Shown: in pieces, positions 1-5,946 of the stretch
Layout: each line of letters starts with the position of its first letter
Numbering within the stretch: position 1 is the first letter of the stretch
Origin: SZAS-79 sp031376265
GTDB taxonomy: Bacteria; Pseudomonadota; Gammaproteobacteria; Burkholderiales; SG8-39
Assembly (NCBI GenBank): GCA_031376265.1
Contig: JANMDK010000162.1
Span: 1-8,877, forward strand
Direction: 5' to 3'
DNA: 8,877 nucleotides
Translations under genes and position numbers: made by a program
The notes under the pieces: model-generated
Told to the model about the DNA's origin: nothing
Seen by the model: only the letters and a program-made list of their open reading frames with translations
Databases searched by the model: none

Positions 1-150
1 CACGCTCGATACGCTTGCTTTTTCTACGATCTAACAATCCGACCTCGGCCATCTTTCCCTGGCGGCATTTTTGGGGGGGGGCACCGTCCGCAAGGATCTA
101 GTTGTGGTGTTTCTTGATCGTTGAGCCACAGAACGCTGCCCACGCCACCA

Positions 151-1542
151 TCAGCTCGCGTCTCTTCTCGAAAGGATCCGTCCCTTTGTATGCTGCCTCA
201 GAGCGGTTGCTCTAACCGGAACGATCTTTGCCAATGATTTGCCTGAAATTATTCGCTGGATGTGCGATGCCCACTTTTCAAGCGCCGCACGCTTTTCAGC
301 TAGAAAATCGTAGCGCTCATAGTGCTTGCCCTGTACGCCCCTGCTCCTGCCATGGCTCAATAGGTGTGCCCGGACTTCCTTATCCACGCGCATTCTTTGC
401 AGCATAGTTTCAGCCGTGCGTCGCAGGGCGCGTTGATCAAACTTTGGAATCTTATGCGTCTTTTTCAGGGCCTTCGATACGTCCCGGACGGCATCGGTCA
501 GGGTCTTGATTGCCATTGGGAGGTTGCCGACGCTTGAAAAGGGCGTCGGGCCTTCTTCTCCTGCCTTTACGGGGCCGCCATTTAACTTGCGTAGCGGCTC
601 TAATTGTTGCAACACGAAGACAGTCAGGGGGAGCAAGTGATCCCGCGCAGCGCCTCGCCCCTTGGAGTCGCGTAATAGCAAGGTGTCCTCTGAGAAGTCG
701 AAGTGCTCCCATCTCGCCCGGATCAACTGCGTTGGACGTTGGCAGGCGAGGGCAAGATTCAATCTGAGCGTCGCACACTGAACCAGGGGCAAAGCCTCTA
801 AGCCCTTCCAGTAATGACGAAGTTCAGTTTCGTCGAGCACACGCTCCCCGGTCCGCTCGTACTCTGCTATTACCGGCACAAGAGAAACCGGGTTGGAAGT
901 TAGTCCGAACATGACGCCATCCTTGGCGGTCGTTCGCGGATCGTTATCCGCCTTGCCGCCGTAATTGAATGCCGCATGCAGATTAGCGCGAGCCTTGTTT
1001 ACTTGGCGAGTAATGCCGGCATTCACCATCCGCGCCAGAATCGTCTGAATATCGTTGGGGGAAACTTCCTTGGCTCTCCCCTTAGCGAGCGTCGGGAAAG
1101 GCTTGACAACATGAACGCGGAAGATGCTCTCGACATCCCCCGCGCTAGGTTTATTGGAAGCTCGCAGCCAGTCTGTGTAGGCGGTTAGAAGCTGCGTAAG
1201 GCTGCCTTTGCGGGCCTCCAGGGCTGTGGTGCGCTTCTCGCTGGCAAGATGTGCCTTTACGTCGCCAGTCTCGCGCTGCACGTCTCTCCGACCCCTGAGT
1301 GCGGTCCTGATGCCTGCGAGCGTCTTCCCGTTTTTGCCTGCTGGATCGTATCGACCAAGCGCAAGCGTCTTATCCTGATCGTTCGTGCGATATCGGTAGA
1401 AAAACTCCTTGGTGCCGTTCGGAAGTACGCGCACAAGCAAACGTCCTTCACCCTTTTCGGCGTGCTCAGATAGCTTGTAAGGCTTCGGCTTGGCCTTCAA
1501 GGCCCGAATAAACGGGTCGGTAAACGCTCTGCGCTGCACCAT
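151..1542 (-). CDS. Tyrosine recombinase/integrase, P4-like (element A)
   Basis: A 463-aa site-specific recombinase expected to integrate and excise element A at the tRNA-Thr. The N-terminal 85 residues resemble the arm-binding domain of P4-type integrases (LLVRVLPNGTKEFFYRYR, then LALGRYD). The catalytic domain occupies about 235-425. The likely active-site set is R269 (in CQRPTQ), a Lys near 294, R374 (in RALRRTAET), H397 (in LLSHG) and Y408 (in HYERYD). The box-II position that is His in canonical HxxR is Arg371; members of this subgroup often lack that His. The ATG at 1542 is preceded by GGAG at about 8 nt spacing. The gene reads away from the tRNA remnant 164 bp from its start. It has a basic tail of about 30 residues after the catalytic domain. 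Confidence 0.9.
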   Translation of the reverse strand: MVQRRAFTDPFIRALKAKPKPYKLSEHAEKGEGRLLVRVLPNGTKEFFYRYRTNDQDKTLALGRYDPAGKNGKTLAGIRTALRGRRDVQRETGDVKAHLASEKRTTALEARKGSLTQLLTAYTDWLRASNKPSAGDVESIFRVHVVKPFPTLAKGRAKEVSPNDIQTILARMVNAGITRQVNKARANLHAAFNYGGKADNDPRTTAKDGVMFGLTSNPVSLVPVIAEYERTGERVLDETELRHYWKGLEALPLVQCATLRLNLALACQRPTQLIRARWEHFDFSEDTLLLRDSKGRGAARDHLLPLTVFVLQQLEPLRKLNGGPVKAGEEGPTPFSSVGNLPMAIKTLTDAVRDVSKALKKTHKIPKFDQRALRRTAETMLQRMRVDKEVRAHLLSHGRSRGVQGKHYERYDFLAEKRAALEKWASHIQRIISGKSLAKIVPVRATALRQHTKGRILSRRDAS

Positions 1543-1592
1543 AGTTTGGACTCCAGTCCCCGAACCGGTCCCCGTTTAATCTTGGGTCGTCG

Positions 1593-1692
1593 TGGAACGG
1601 TCTGGAACAGTGTGACACACATTCCTAGAGAGAAAAGCGGCGGATAAGCACGGACACCGGAGCTATTGGAGCATTATGGAACAATCTGAAAC
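1593..1692 (+). repeat. Short direct repeats, possible integrase arm-binding sites
   Basis: TGGAAC-nn-TCTGGAAC at 1593-1608 recurs as TGGAAC-nn-TCTGAAAC at 1677-1692, differing at three of 16 positions. A weaker third version starts at 1603. They lie between the integrase start and the attachment-site core, where arm-type sites of tyrosine integrases usually lie. Their role is inferred from position and repetition only. Confidence 0.4.
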
Positions 1693-1706
1693 GCTCGCAT
1701 TACTGA

Positions 1707-1751
1707 TTTGTAATCAGAAGGTCGGGGGTTCGACTCCTCTAGCCGGCACCA
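1707..1751 (+). repeat. att repeat: tRNA-Thr(UGU) 3' remnant, left copy
   Basis: A 45-bp sequence identical to 5902-5946. It runs from the anticodon loop (TTTGTAA, anticodon TGT) through the T arm (GGGGG-TTCGACT-CCTCT) to acceptor strand AGCCGGC, then ACCA. The 5' anticodon-stem bases CTGA (1703-1706) precede it, so this copy is slightly longer than the right one. No matching GCCGGCT acceptor strand or D arm lies upstream, so it is not a functional tRNA. It is the junction shared by elements A and B. Confidence 0.92.
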
Positions 1752-1755
1752 ACAA

Positions 1756-2802
1756 TCAATCGGTTAGCACCTTGCGCGAACTCAACACGGAATTTTGTGC
1801 CGCGTTTGTGCCGCTAACCATCAACCCATCCACTACTTGAGCGTGCCGGGCGAATTGCTCCGGAGCCAAGTGCGCGTATCGCCGGACCATCTCGCCGGTT
1901 TGCCACGCTCCCATCTCCTGCAATGCGTTCAACGGCACGCCGTTCTGCGTCAGCCAGCTTGCCCAAGTGTGCCGTAGATCGTGCCAGCGGAAATCCTCGA
2001 TTCCTGCCCGTATGAGGGCCTTCCGCCAAGCTTTCGTATTGACCTGACCCACCGGCTTACCTTCGAACGTGAAAACGGCCTGAGGGTGCTTCCCCGCCTG
2101 CCGCTTGAGTACGTCCAAGGCCGTATCGTTTAGCGATACTGGTATGGCTTTGCGGGCCTTTGCTTGATCCGCATGAATCCATGCCGCACGCCGCTCGATA
2201 TCAACTTGGGACCATTCCAGCCGGACAACGTTTTTCTGCCGCAGTCCCGTTGCAAGTGAAAACCTGACCATCTCCGCCAGGTGCTCGGGCAGCTCGGAAA
2301 TAAGCCGCTGAGCTTGCATCGGGGTCAACCACCGCACTCTCCGCCTTGGTTCGGGATAAAGCCTGATCCGTGGTGCCTTTTCGATCCACTCCCAATCCAG
2401 AGCCGCGCGCCGAAGGATTGCCCGGGCCATGGCGAGATAGCGATTCGCCGTGCTCGGGCTGGTCTCTCCGCGTTTCCTTTCGCCAACCTCTGCGATAAGG
2501 TCTCGCGTCAACTCCGAGAGATACCGCCCCCGGAAAAACTGCTGGAGCCAAGCAACCTGCGAAACGTCCTGCAAGTGTGATGCCTTGTGCTCGGTTTCCT
2601 TCAACCATCGAAGTGCGGTCTCGTCCCAAGTGTGGCGGGTCTTCTCGCCTAGTTGGGCGATTCGCCAAGCCTCGGACTTCAGCCGGTCGTGCAGTTCCTG
2701 CGCTTGTGCTTTGTCTTCCGTGCGAGCAGAGCATCTAATTCGCTCGCCGCTTGGTGTGGTGAAATCAATCCACCACCTACTACTGCGTTTGATGAGTGAC
2801 AT
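1756..2802 (-). CDS. Tyrosine recombinase/integrase (element B)
   Basis: A 348-aa phage-type integrase. The N-terminus (MSLIKRSSRWWIDFTTPSGE) is the AP2-like arm-binding start typical of this family. A SAM-like core-binding domain spans about 55-140 and the catalytic domain about 155-320. The active-site set is complete: R188 (ATGLRQ), a Lys at 215 or 218, H274 and R277 (WHDLRHTW), W300 in the second His/Trp position (MGAW), and Y309 (RRYAHL). The stop codon lies 4 bp from the left att repeat, the usual position of an integrase next to its attachment site. The start lies inside the preceding HTH gene (124-nt overlap), suggesting translational coupling. The final 25 residues are outside the conserved domain. 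Confidence 0.95.
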   Translation of the reverse strand: MSLIKRSSRWWIDFTTPSGERIRCSARTEDKAQAQELHDRLKSEAWRIAQLGEKTRHTWDETALRWLKETEHKASHLQDVSQVAWLQQFFRGRYLSELTRDLIAEVGERKRGETSPSTANRYLAMARAILRRAALDWEWIEKAPRIRLYPEPRRRVRWLTPMQAQRLISELPEHLAEMVRFSLATGLRQKNVVRLEWSQVDIERRAAWIHADQAKARKAIPVSLNDTALDVLKRQAGKHPQAVFTFEGKPVGQVNTKAWRKALIRAGIEDFRWHDLRHTWASWLTQNGVPLNALQEMGAWQTGEMVRRYAHLAPEQFARHAQVVDGLMVSGTNAAQNSVLSSRKVLTD

Positions 2803-3011
2803 TCTTGAATCTCCTTTCTCGGAGTCACTCGCAACGCTTGCCGGGGCCGAGAATAAAGCGAGCGCACGTAGTCGGCAAGGTCCTCACGTAGGAATACCCA
2901 CGCACGGCCCACCTTTGCACCCGGTATGCGGCCCGCCTTTGCGCGACGGCGCAATTCTTCCGGATGCACTCGGAGAAATGCCGCCGCATCAACGAGCCCG
3001 AGCGTATGCAT
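2679..3011 (-). CDS. HTH excisionase-like DNA-binding protein
   Basis: A 110-aa protein whose first 52 residues form a MerR/AlpA-type winged HTH: LGLVDAAAFLRVHPEELRRR, then the wing PGAKVGRAWVFLREDLADYV. Small proteins of this type next to phage integrases act as excisionases or recombination directionality factors. The tail contains CHSSNA and a GG-SP segment, which I recall in other HTH proteins upstream of integrases of this family, so the long overlap with the integrase start is probably real. The gene overlaps the upstream 80-aa gene by 23 nt. No strong Shine-Dalgarno precedes 3011, which fits translation coupled to the upstream gene. It may instead regulate the operon. Confidence 0.75.
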   Translation of the reverse strand: MHTLGLVDAAAFLRVHPEELRRRAKAGRIPGAKVGRAWVFLREDLADYVRSLYSRPRQALRVTPRKEIQECHSSNAVVGGGLISPHQAASELDALLARKTKHKRRNCTTG

Positions 3012-3231
3012 CGGCGTAGAAGCGAAAGAAGGGACGTTGCCCGATGGACTCCAGCAGCATCCGGATTAGCTTGCGTTGCTCCGAGTGCTCCTGTGCGTAC
3101 ACGACGCGCATACATGCCCAGTACAGGTCCCAATCGATGCGCCAAGGCACTGACTGACAATCCTTGGCGACCTGAATCAGTTCGAACAATTCACCCATTG
3201 CCCAATCCACATCATCGAGGTCGGGCGTCAT
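2989..3231 (-). CDS. Small protein of unknown function, coupled to rep
   Basis: An 80-aa acidic and aromatic-rich protein (MTPDLDDVDWAMGELFELIQVAK...). I do not recognise the family. It has no signal peptide, membrane segment or Cys pattern and is probably mostly helical. Its ATG overlaps the rep stop codon as ATGA (3228-3231), and its end overlaps the next gene by 23 nt. The tight packing between initiator and excisionase-like genes argues that it is genuine and translated as part of the operon. A role in replication or copy control is only inferred from position. Confidence 0.6.
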   Translation of the reverse strand: MTPDLDDVDWAMGELFELIQVAKDCQSVPWRIDWDLYWACMRVVYAQEHSEQRKLIRMLLESIGQRPFFRFYADAYARAR

Positions 3232-4253
3232 TCTTCGACCTCACCACGGAGGTCCATCGACTCCGCGAGGGCTAGACGCTTGGGGACTCCCGAACGCCAT
3301 AAGGCCGATACAACCTCGCCGGCATCGCCGCTATGCCGCTCTAGGAGCACATTGATTAGTCGCCCGTGCGTGCGGCGGGTGTGCTTGACGAGGTGCGCGA
3401 GGCTGATCGTATCGCCGCGCCGGATCGTGTCGATCCGCGTCCCGGTTTCTTCAGACGCCCACGCTAGGGCGGAATAAGCACCCGCAACGAAGGGCGCCGG
3501 GTTCAGTAGGACCTCCCACGGAATGACCCGATCCACGTTATGGAGCTCGACCTCCCATCGGACCCAAGGCGAGTCCGACTTACCTAGCTGCTTGCCCTTC
3601 TCGTAGACCCGCAGCATCTTGCCGTTCTTGCGCTTGCCGATATAAAACGTCCGGCCCGATCCGTCCGGCGCGACCCAGTTCCCGGCCTGATTGCACTTCG
3701 GGCGCTTGTTCGTAAGGTCAAAAGCGCCTGTAAGGTAGAGGGACACAGCGGTGTCTACGCTATGGACCCCATGGAAATCGTCTACGGCCCCATCCCAGCG
3801 GGTAATACGGCCCCTGAGAGCGTCGCGGAATAGGGCGGTGAACTCCGCCCACCGGCCCCCGACGAGCGCGCAGCCCTCGCCCGGAAAGCTGACGTAGGCG
3901 GTATCGCGCTGACCCCCGAACGCATAGACGACGCCGCCATTCTGGAAGCCGAAGGATTGACGGTAGCCTTGCGCCCCTCGCTTGCGGTCAATCAAGTCCC
4001 CGAAGACGGAGCCGAACAAGGGAAAGAATTGCTCTGCGAATTCCCCGACAGGGTTTGAAGAATCACCTAGGGAATAGGTGACATTGACCCAATCCGTAAA
4101 GGGTCCGGGTATCTCTGTCTCGGTGGTTGTGTTCCGTTCCCCCCGTATTACCGTACGGGGGGCCGAGCCAGCGCCACCCGGCTGCGCCGGGCAGGCGCCG
4201 GGCCCGGCGCCCGCAGCGCAGGGTATAGAGGAAGGATGCAAAGGAAATACCAT
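3228..4253 (-). CDS. Rolling-circle replication initiator, RstA/Rep_trans type
   Basis: A 341-aa protein with the signature of the replication initiation factor family (PF02486; RstA of CTXphi, filamentous-phage initiators, pT181-type Rep; some MobT relaxases are related). Seen: first strand DWVNVTY (54-60), ITRWDGAVDDFHG (150-162), GRTFYIGKRKNGKMLRVYEKGKQLG region (200-224), and RWEVEL (232-237). Such proteins nick one strand at the double-strand origin through a tyrosine; the YIG (204) and VYEK (217) tyrosines are candidates. The first 50 residues are Pro/Gly/Ala-rich, encoded by strongly palindromic DNA, and unlikely to belong to the folded domain. The ATG at 4253 has AAGGA just upstream and sits in a 21-bp inverted repeat. 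A stronger GGAGG-preceded ATG at 4266 is in another frame, so the true N-terminus is uncertain. A relaxase role is possible. Confidence 0.85.
   Translation of the reverse strand: MVFPLHPSSIPCAAGAGPGACPAQPGGAGSAPRTVIRGERNTTTETEIPGPFTDWVNVTYSLGDSSNPVGEFAEQFFPLFGSVFGDLIDRKRGAQGYRQSFGFQNGGVVYAFGGQRDTAYVSFPGEGCALVGGRWAEFTALFRDALRGRITRWDGAVDDFHGVHSVDTAVSLYLTGAFDLTNKRPKCNQAGNWVAPDGSGRTFYIGKRKNGKMLRVYEKGKQLGKSDSPWVRWEVELHNVDRVIPWEVLLNPAPFVAGAYSALAWASEETGTRIDTIRRGDTISLAHLVKHTRRTHGRLINVLLERHSGDAGEVVSALWRSGVPKRLALAESMDLRGEVEE
4139..4162. repeat. Perfect 9-bp hairpin in the 5' part of rep
   Basis: Arms CCCCCCGTA (4139-4147) and TACGGGGGG (4154-4162) enclose the hexaloop TTACCG. The hairpin falls within the poorly conserved N-terminal coding part of rep. 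Such a structure could present a nick site to a rolling-circle initiator, but no known nick motif is recognised. Confidence 0.6.
4181..4217. repeat. GC-rich nested palindrome in the 5' part of rep
   Basis: An 18-bp perfect palindrome (GGCGCCGGG/CCCGGCGCC, 4194-4211) is flanked by further complementary arms GCTGCG (4181-4186) and CGCAGC (4212-4217). It encodes the Gly/Ala/Pro-rich start of the rep frame. With the hairpin at 4139-4162 it gives a cluster of secondary structure near the rep start, possibly part of an origin or an mRNA-level control. Confidence 0.6.
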
Positions 4254-4261
4254 ATTTCCTT
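4241..4261. promoter_or_regulatory. 21-bp inverted repeat centred on the rep start codon
   Basis: AAGGAAATA (4241-4249) and TATTTCCTT (4253-4261) form perfect 9-bp arms around a 3-bp centre. On the minus strand the arms contain the AAGGA ribosome-binding site and the ATG at 4253. It could be an operator for autoregulation, or an mRNA hairpin hiding the ribosome-binding site. Function inferred. Confidence 0.5.
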
Positions 4262-4299
4262 AGCATGGCTGCCTCCAAAGGGAACGTCAAGTTTCTTTT

Positions 4300-4770
4300 C
4301 TAGCCGACGCTGTCCTGCCGGCGCGGGATCTTGATATCGCCGCCGGCGACCTTCCAGAAATTCGAATACCGCTGTGCCAGGTTGAAGCCGATCGACCGAT
4401 AGCTGCTCGGACCGGACTCGGGGAACACATCCCGAATCTTGATGCCGAGCATTTCCTCGTAGGTCCGAACCGTTTTCTTGCTGTGGATGATATAGAGCAC
4501 CTTCCAGCCAACGTGGTGGCCCATGCGAAGCATCCCGAGCGCGGCCTCGAGCTGAGTCAAGTCCCCGGAGTGCCCCGCGATGGCCTCGCGCTCGATCTCG
4601 CGCAGCTGGTCCTCCTGCTCCGGGGTGAGCTTTGCGAGCTTCTGAGACTTGGGCTTGTCCGGAATGTCCAGCAGGTTGCCTAGCGCATTGAAGCTAGCGG
4701 TTTCCAAACGCTTCAGAAAGCTGGGGCTTGGCGGAGCAGGAATGTCTGCGGGCGTGTTTGTCGGATTCAC
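4300..4770 (-). CDS. Protein of unknown function, first gene of the rep operon
   Basis: A 156-aa soluble protein I do not recognise. Residues 1-20 are Pro-rich and probably disordered. A charged helical stretch follows (LTPEQEDQLREIEREAIAG, about 48-66), then a compact region (LGMLRMGHHVGWKVLYIIHSKKT..., about 79-150) ending in basic residues. No signal peptide, membrane segment or Cys is present. Start: a GTG at 4770 preceded by GAGGAG at 8 nt spacing, a strong ribosome-binding site. The stop lies 46 bp before the rep start, in the same direction, so both are probably in one transcript. A nucleic-acid-binding or copy-control role is plausible from position but not shown. Confidence 0.7.
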   Translation of the reverse strand: MNPTNTPADIPAPPSPSFLKRLETASFNALGNLLDIPDKPKSQKLAKLTPEQEDQLREIEREAIAGHSGDLTQLEAALGMLRMGHHVGWKVLYIIHSKKTVRTYEEMLGIKIRDVFPESGPSSYRSIGFNLAQRYSNFWKVAGGDIKIPRRQDSVG

Positions 4771-4796
4771 AGTGCGCGCTCCTCGGGAAGGGTAAG

Positions 4797-4825
4797 ACGA
4801 TAGCGCGGAAAGGAAACTTGAGCAA
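4797..4825 (-). promoter_or_regulatory. Possible promoter of the leftward rep-int operon
   Basis: On the minus strand TTGCTC (4825-4820) and TATCGT (4802-4797) are separated by exactly 17 nt and sit just upstream of the GAGGAG ribosome-binding site of the GTG start at 4770. Each box matches the sigma-70 consensus only in part. Confidence 0.3.
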
Positions 4826-4834
4826 TCCTTACCC

Positions 4835-4909
4835 GCACAACTCCACAGGTACCTCCCGCCGCTTTGGCGTGCATTGCGCCAGCGGCGGGGCCCTCCTGTG
4901 GATTTGTGC
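4835..4909. repeat. 75-nt imperfect hairpin, candidate replication origin
   Basis: Arms pair in nested blocks: GCACAA (4835-4840) with TTGTGC (4904-4909), TCCACAGG (4842-4849) with CCTGTGGA (4895-4902), CCCGCCGCT (4855-4863) with AGCGGCGGG (4881-4889), and GGCG with CGCC next to a short loop. It lies in the 226-bp gap between the divergent arms of element B. No T-run follows on either strand, so it is not an ordinary terminator. Single-strand and double-strand origins and packaging signals of rolling-circle elements are commonly long hairpins in such intergenic regions; the role here is inferred. Confidence 0.6.
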
Positions 4910-4996
4910 TACCGTTTTCCGTATGTCAATGTCCCCCGTGCTACATGAATGGGGGCTTTGGCGGACCACAATGACGCATATGACTAAGGTGAAGAT

Positions 4997-5179
4997 ATGA
5001 GCACATTTGAGGTCCGCTTCATCAAGGAGCCCAGCGATCCTGATGACGCCCACATTAAGGTGACAATCGACGCTGCCGATCACGAGGAGGCCTTCAAAGT
5101 GGCCAGAACAACCGTAGCTAACAATGGGACGTGGCTGGCGACATACGATTTTTATTCGGTAGAAGTGACACGCTTTTGA
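4997..5179 (+). CDS. Small protein of unknown function
   Basis: A 60-aa acidic protein (MSTFEVRFIKEPSDPDDAHIKVTIDAADHEEAFKVAR...). The pattern of short strands and one helix suggests a small alpha/beta fold; I do not recognise a family. The ATG is preceded by AAGGTG at about 7 nt. Its TGA stop overlaps a possible TTG start of the next gene at 5176, so the two may be coupled. It is the first rightward gene of element B, transcribed divergently from the replication operon. Confidence 0.55.
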   Translation: MSTFEVRFIKEPSDPDDAHIKVTIDAADHEEAFKVARTTVANNGTWLATYDFYSVEVTRF

Positions 5180-5691
5180 ACCTGACCGCAACCGTAGATT
5201 GGTGCTTTCAATCGCCCGAGCGTCATGCCTTCAGAATCCTTTTTCTCAGTCTTACGTTGTTCGGATTCATCGATGCTGCGGACGCGCAGCCAACGAGGAT
5301 TGCAACGCCGCAGACACTACAGAGATTTAGCGACGAATCTGATGAACAATTTGCGGCGCGGAAGAAGAAGATCACTTACGGCACTGCCGAAAATCGCGCG
5401 TATTGTCAAAACGAACTTGCCATCGACGTTGGGCTCTGCAAGGGGCGCTCAGAACCGTCTTGCATCTATATCGATCTCTACAAGGCTTGGTGTGTAGCCC
5501 CGACGGAAGATCCTGTCGCCGCTTTGGCTCTAATTCCAGCCCGTAGTACAGAGGACTTTTTTTACAATCGCGACGGGCACTGGTTGACACGAGCTGAATA
5601 TTGCTCGTGGATGGAGCGCCAGAGACTTTCCCGTCGCAGTATGTCCATATTTAACAAGAACTGTGCTGGACCTGGACGTAACGGCAGCTAG
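5176..5691 (+). CDS. Exported six-cysteine protein of unknown function
   Basis: The open frame reaches back to a GTG at 5131, but a TTG at 5176, overlapping the upstream stop, gives a more sensible protein of 171 aa; the start is uncertain. Near the N-terminus is a signal peptide: R, then hydrophobic ILFLSLTLFGFI, then a cleavage-type site ADA before QP. The mature part has six Cys (YCQN, GLCKG, PSC, AWC, EYCSW, KNCAG), suggesting disulfides in the periplasm or outside the cell. It also has a charged KKK segment. No family recognised. As the distal gene of an element without structural genes it is the best candidate for cargo, or for a surface-acting protein such as an immunity or exclusion factor. 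Confidence 0.6.
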   Translation: MNLTATVDWCFQSPERHAFRILFLSLTLFGFIDAADAQPTRIATPQTLQRFSDESDEQFAARKKKITYGTAENRAYCQNELAIDVGLCKGRSEPSCIYIDLYKAWCVAPTEDPVAALALIPARSTEDFFYNRDGHWLTRAEYCSWMERQRLSRRSMSIFNKNCAGPGRNGS

Positions 5692-5901
5692 TGCTCGTCT
5701 AATCGTTACGCGTTTTGGACTCGAAGGTTTGTGGGCCAAGAGCACGGTCAAGGGCTATGAGTGCCCAGCCTGGGGAGCCGAACAGCGCTCGAACTGTGCC
5801 GGACTTGTGTGCCGTATTTGTGCCGTAGATATGGTTGCCAGCCATGGAGTTAGGCTTGGTTACCTAGGGAACAACAGAGGCAAGCGCTGCAAGGACCCGG
5901 T

Positions 5902-5946
5902 TTTGTAATCAGAAGGTCGGGGGTTCGACTCCTCTAGCCGGCACCA
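5902..5946 (+). repeat. att repeat: tRNA-Thr(UGU) 3' remnant, right copy
   Basis: All 45 bases are identical to the left copy. Upstream identity stops inside the anticodon loop, because the 5' anticodon stem is missing (CCCGGT instead of ACTGA). Host-like sequence starts directly after ACCA. It marks the right boundary of element B and supplies the stop codon of the truncated LysR gene on the other strand. Confidence 0.92.

Larger units (their letters stand above)
1..1751. mobile_element. Right end of a tRNA-Thr-integrated element (element A), partial
   Basis: The segment holds a minus-strand tyrosine integrase and ends at a tRNA-Thr 3' fragment (1707-1751). That fragment has no 5' half immediately upstream, so it is most simply the distal attachment-site remnant of an element extending left of the window. 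Seen: the integrase, the remnant, and short repeated motifs between them. Inferred: the intact tRNA-Thr lies to the left, beyond the window. Positions 1-150 hold no recognisable gene, only a run of nine G at 73-81. The other contents of element A are not visible. Confidence 0.55.
1707..5946. mobile_element. Integrated 4.2-kb rolling-circle element or phage satellite (element B)
   Basis: Perfect 45-bp direct repeats made of a tRNA-Thr 3' end bound the region; the circular form would be 4195 bp. Inside are integrase, HTH excisionase-like protein, 80-aa unknown, RstA-like replication initiator and 156-aa unknown in one leftward arm. A rightward arm has a 60-aa protein and an exported protein. 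Integrase, attachment sites and initiator together argue for a replicating integrative element. No major or minor coat protein, Zot/gpI-like ATPase or secretin is visible, so if it is packaged it would need a helper. Parts of the right arm look less GC-rich than the flanking host genes. Confidence 0.85.

Noticed and set aside
73..81. Run of nine G as a phase-variation tract
   Set aside because: It lies outside any recognised gene or promoter; it may simply be sequence noise.
510..767. Plus-strand open frames within the element A integrase
   Set aside because: Arg/Ser/Pro-rich shadows of a well-supported integrase gene.
1685..1751. Functional tRNA-Thr at the left att copy
   Set aside because: No 5' acceptor strand or D arm lies upstream; only the 3' part from the anticodon stem is present.
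4063..4290. 75-codon frame overlapping the rep start, with GGAGG before an internal ATG at 4266
   Set aside because: Composition is Arg/Gly-rich and reads through the palindromes; no domain. Kept only as a start-site question for rep.
4835..5000. CRISPR or retron-like repeats in the intergenic region of element B
   Set aside because: Only inverted, non-tandem repeats; no spaced direct repeats and no reverse transcriptase nearby.
5663..5908. Rightward 81-codon open frame with several Cys, running up to the right att repeat
   Set aside because: No ribosome-binding site before the GTG, overlap with the exported-protein gene, stop next to the att repeat and no recognisable domain. The 210 bp at 5692-5901 otherwise hold nothing I can identify.
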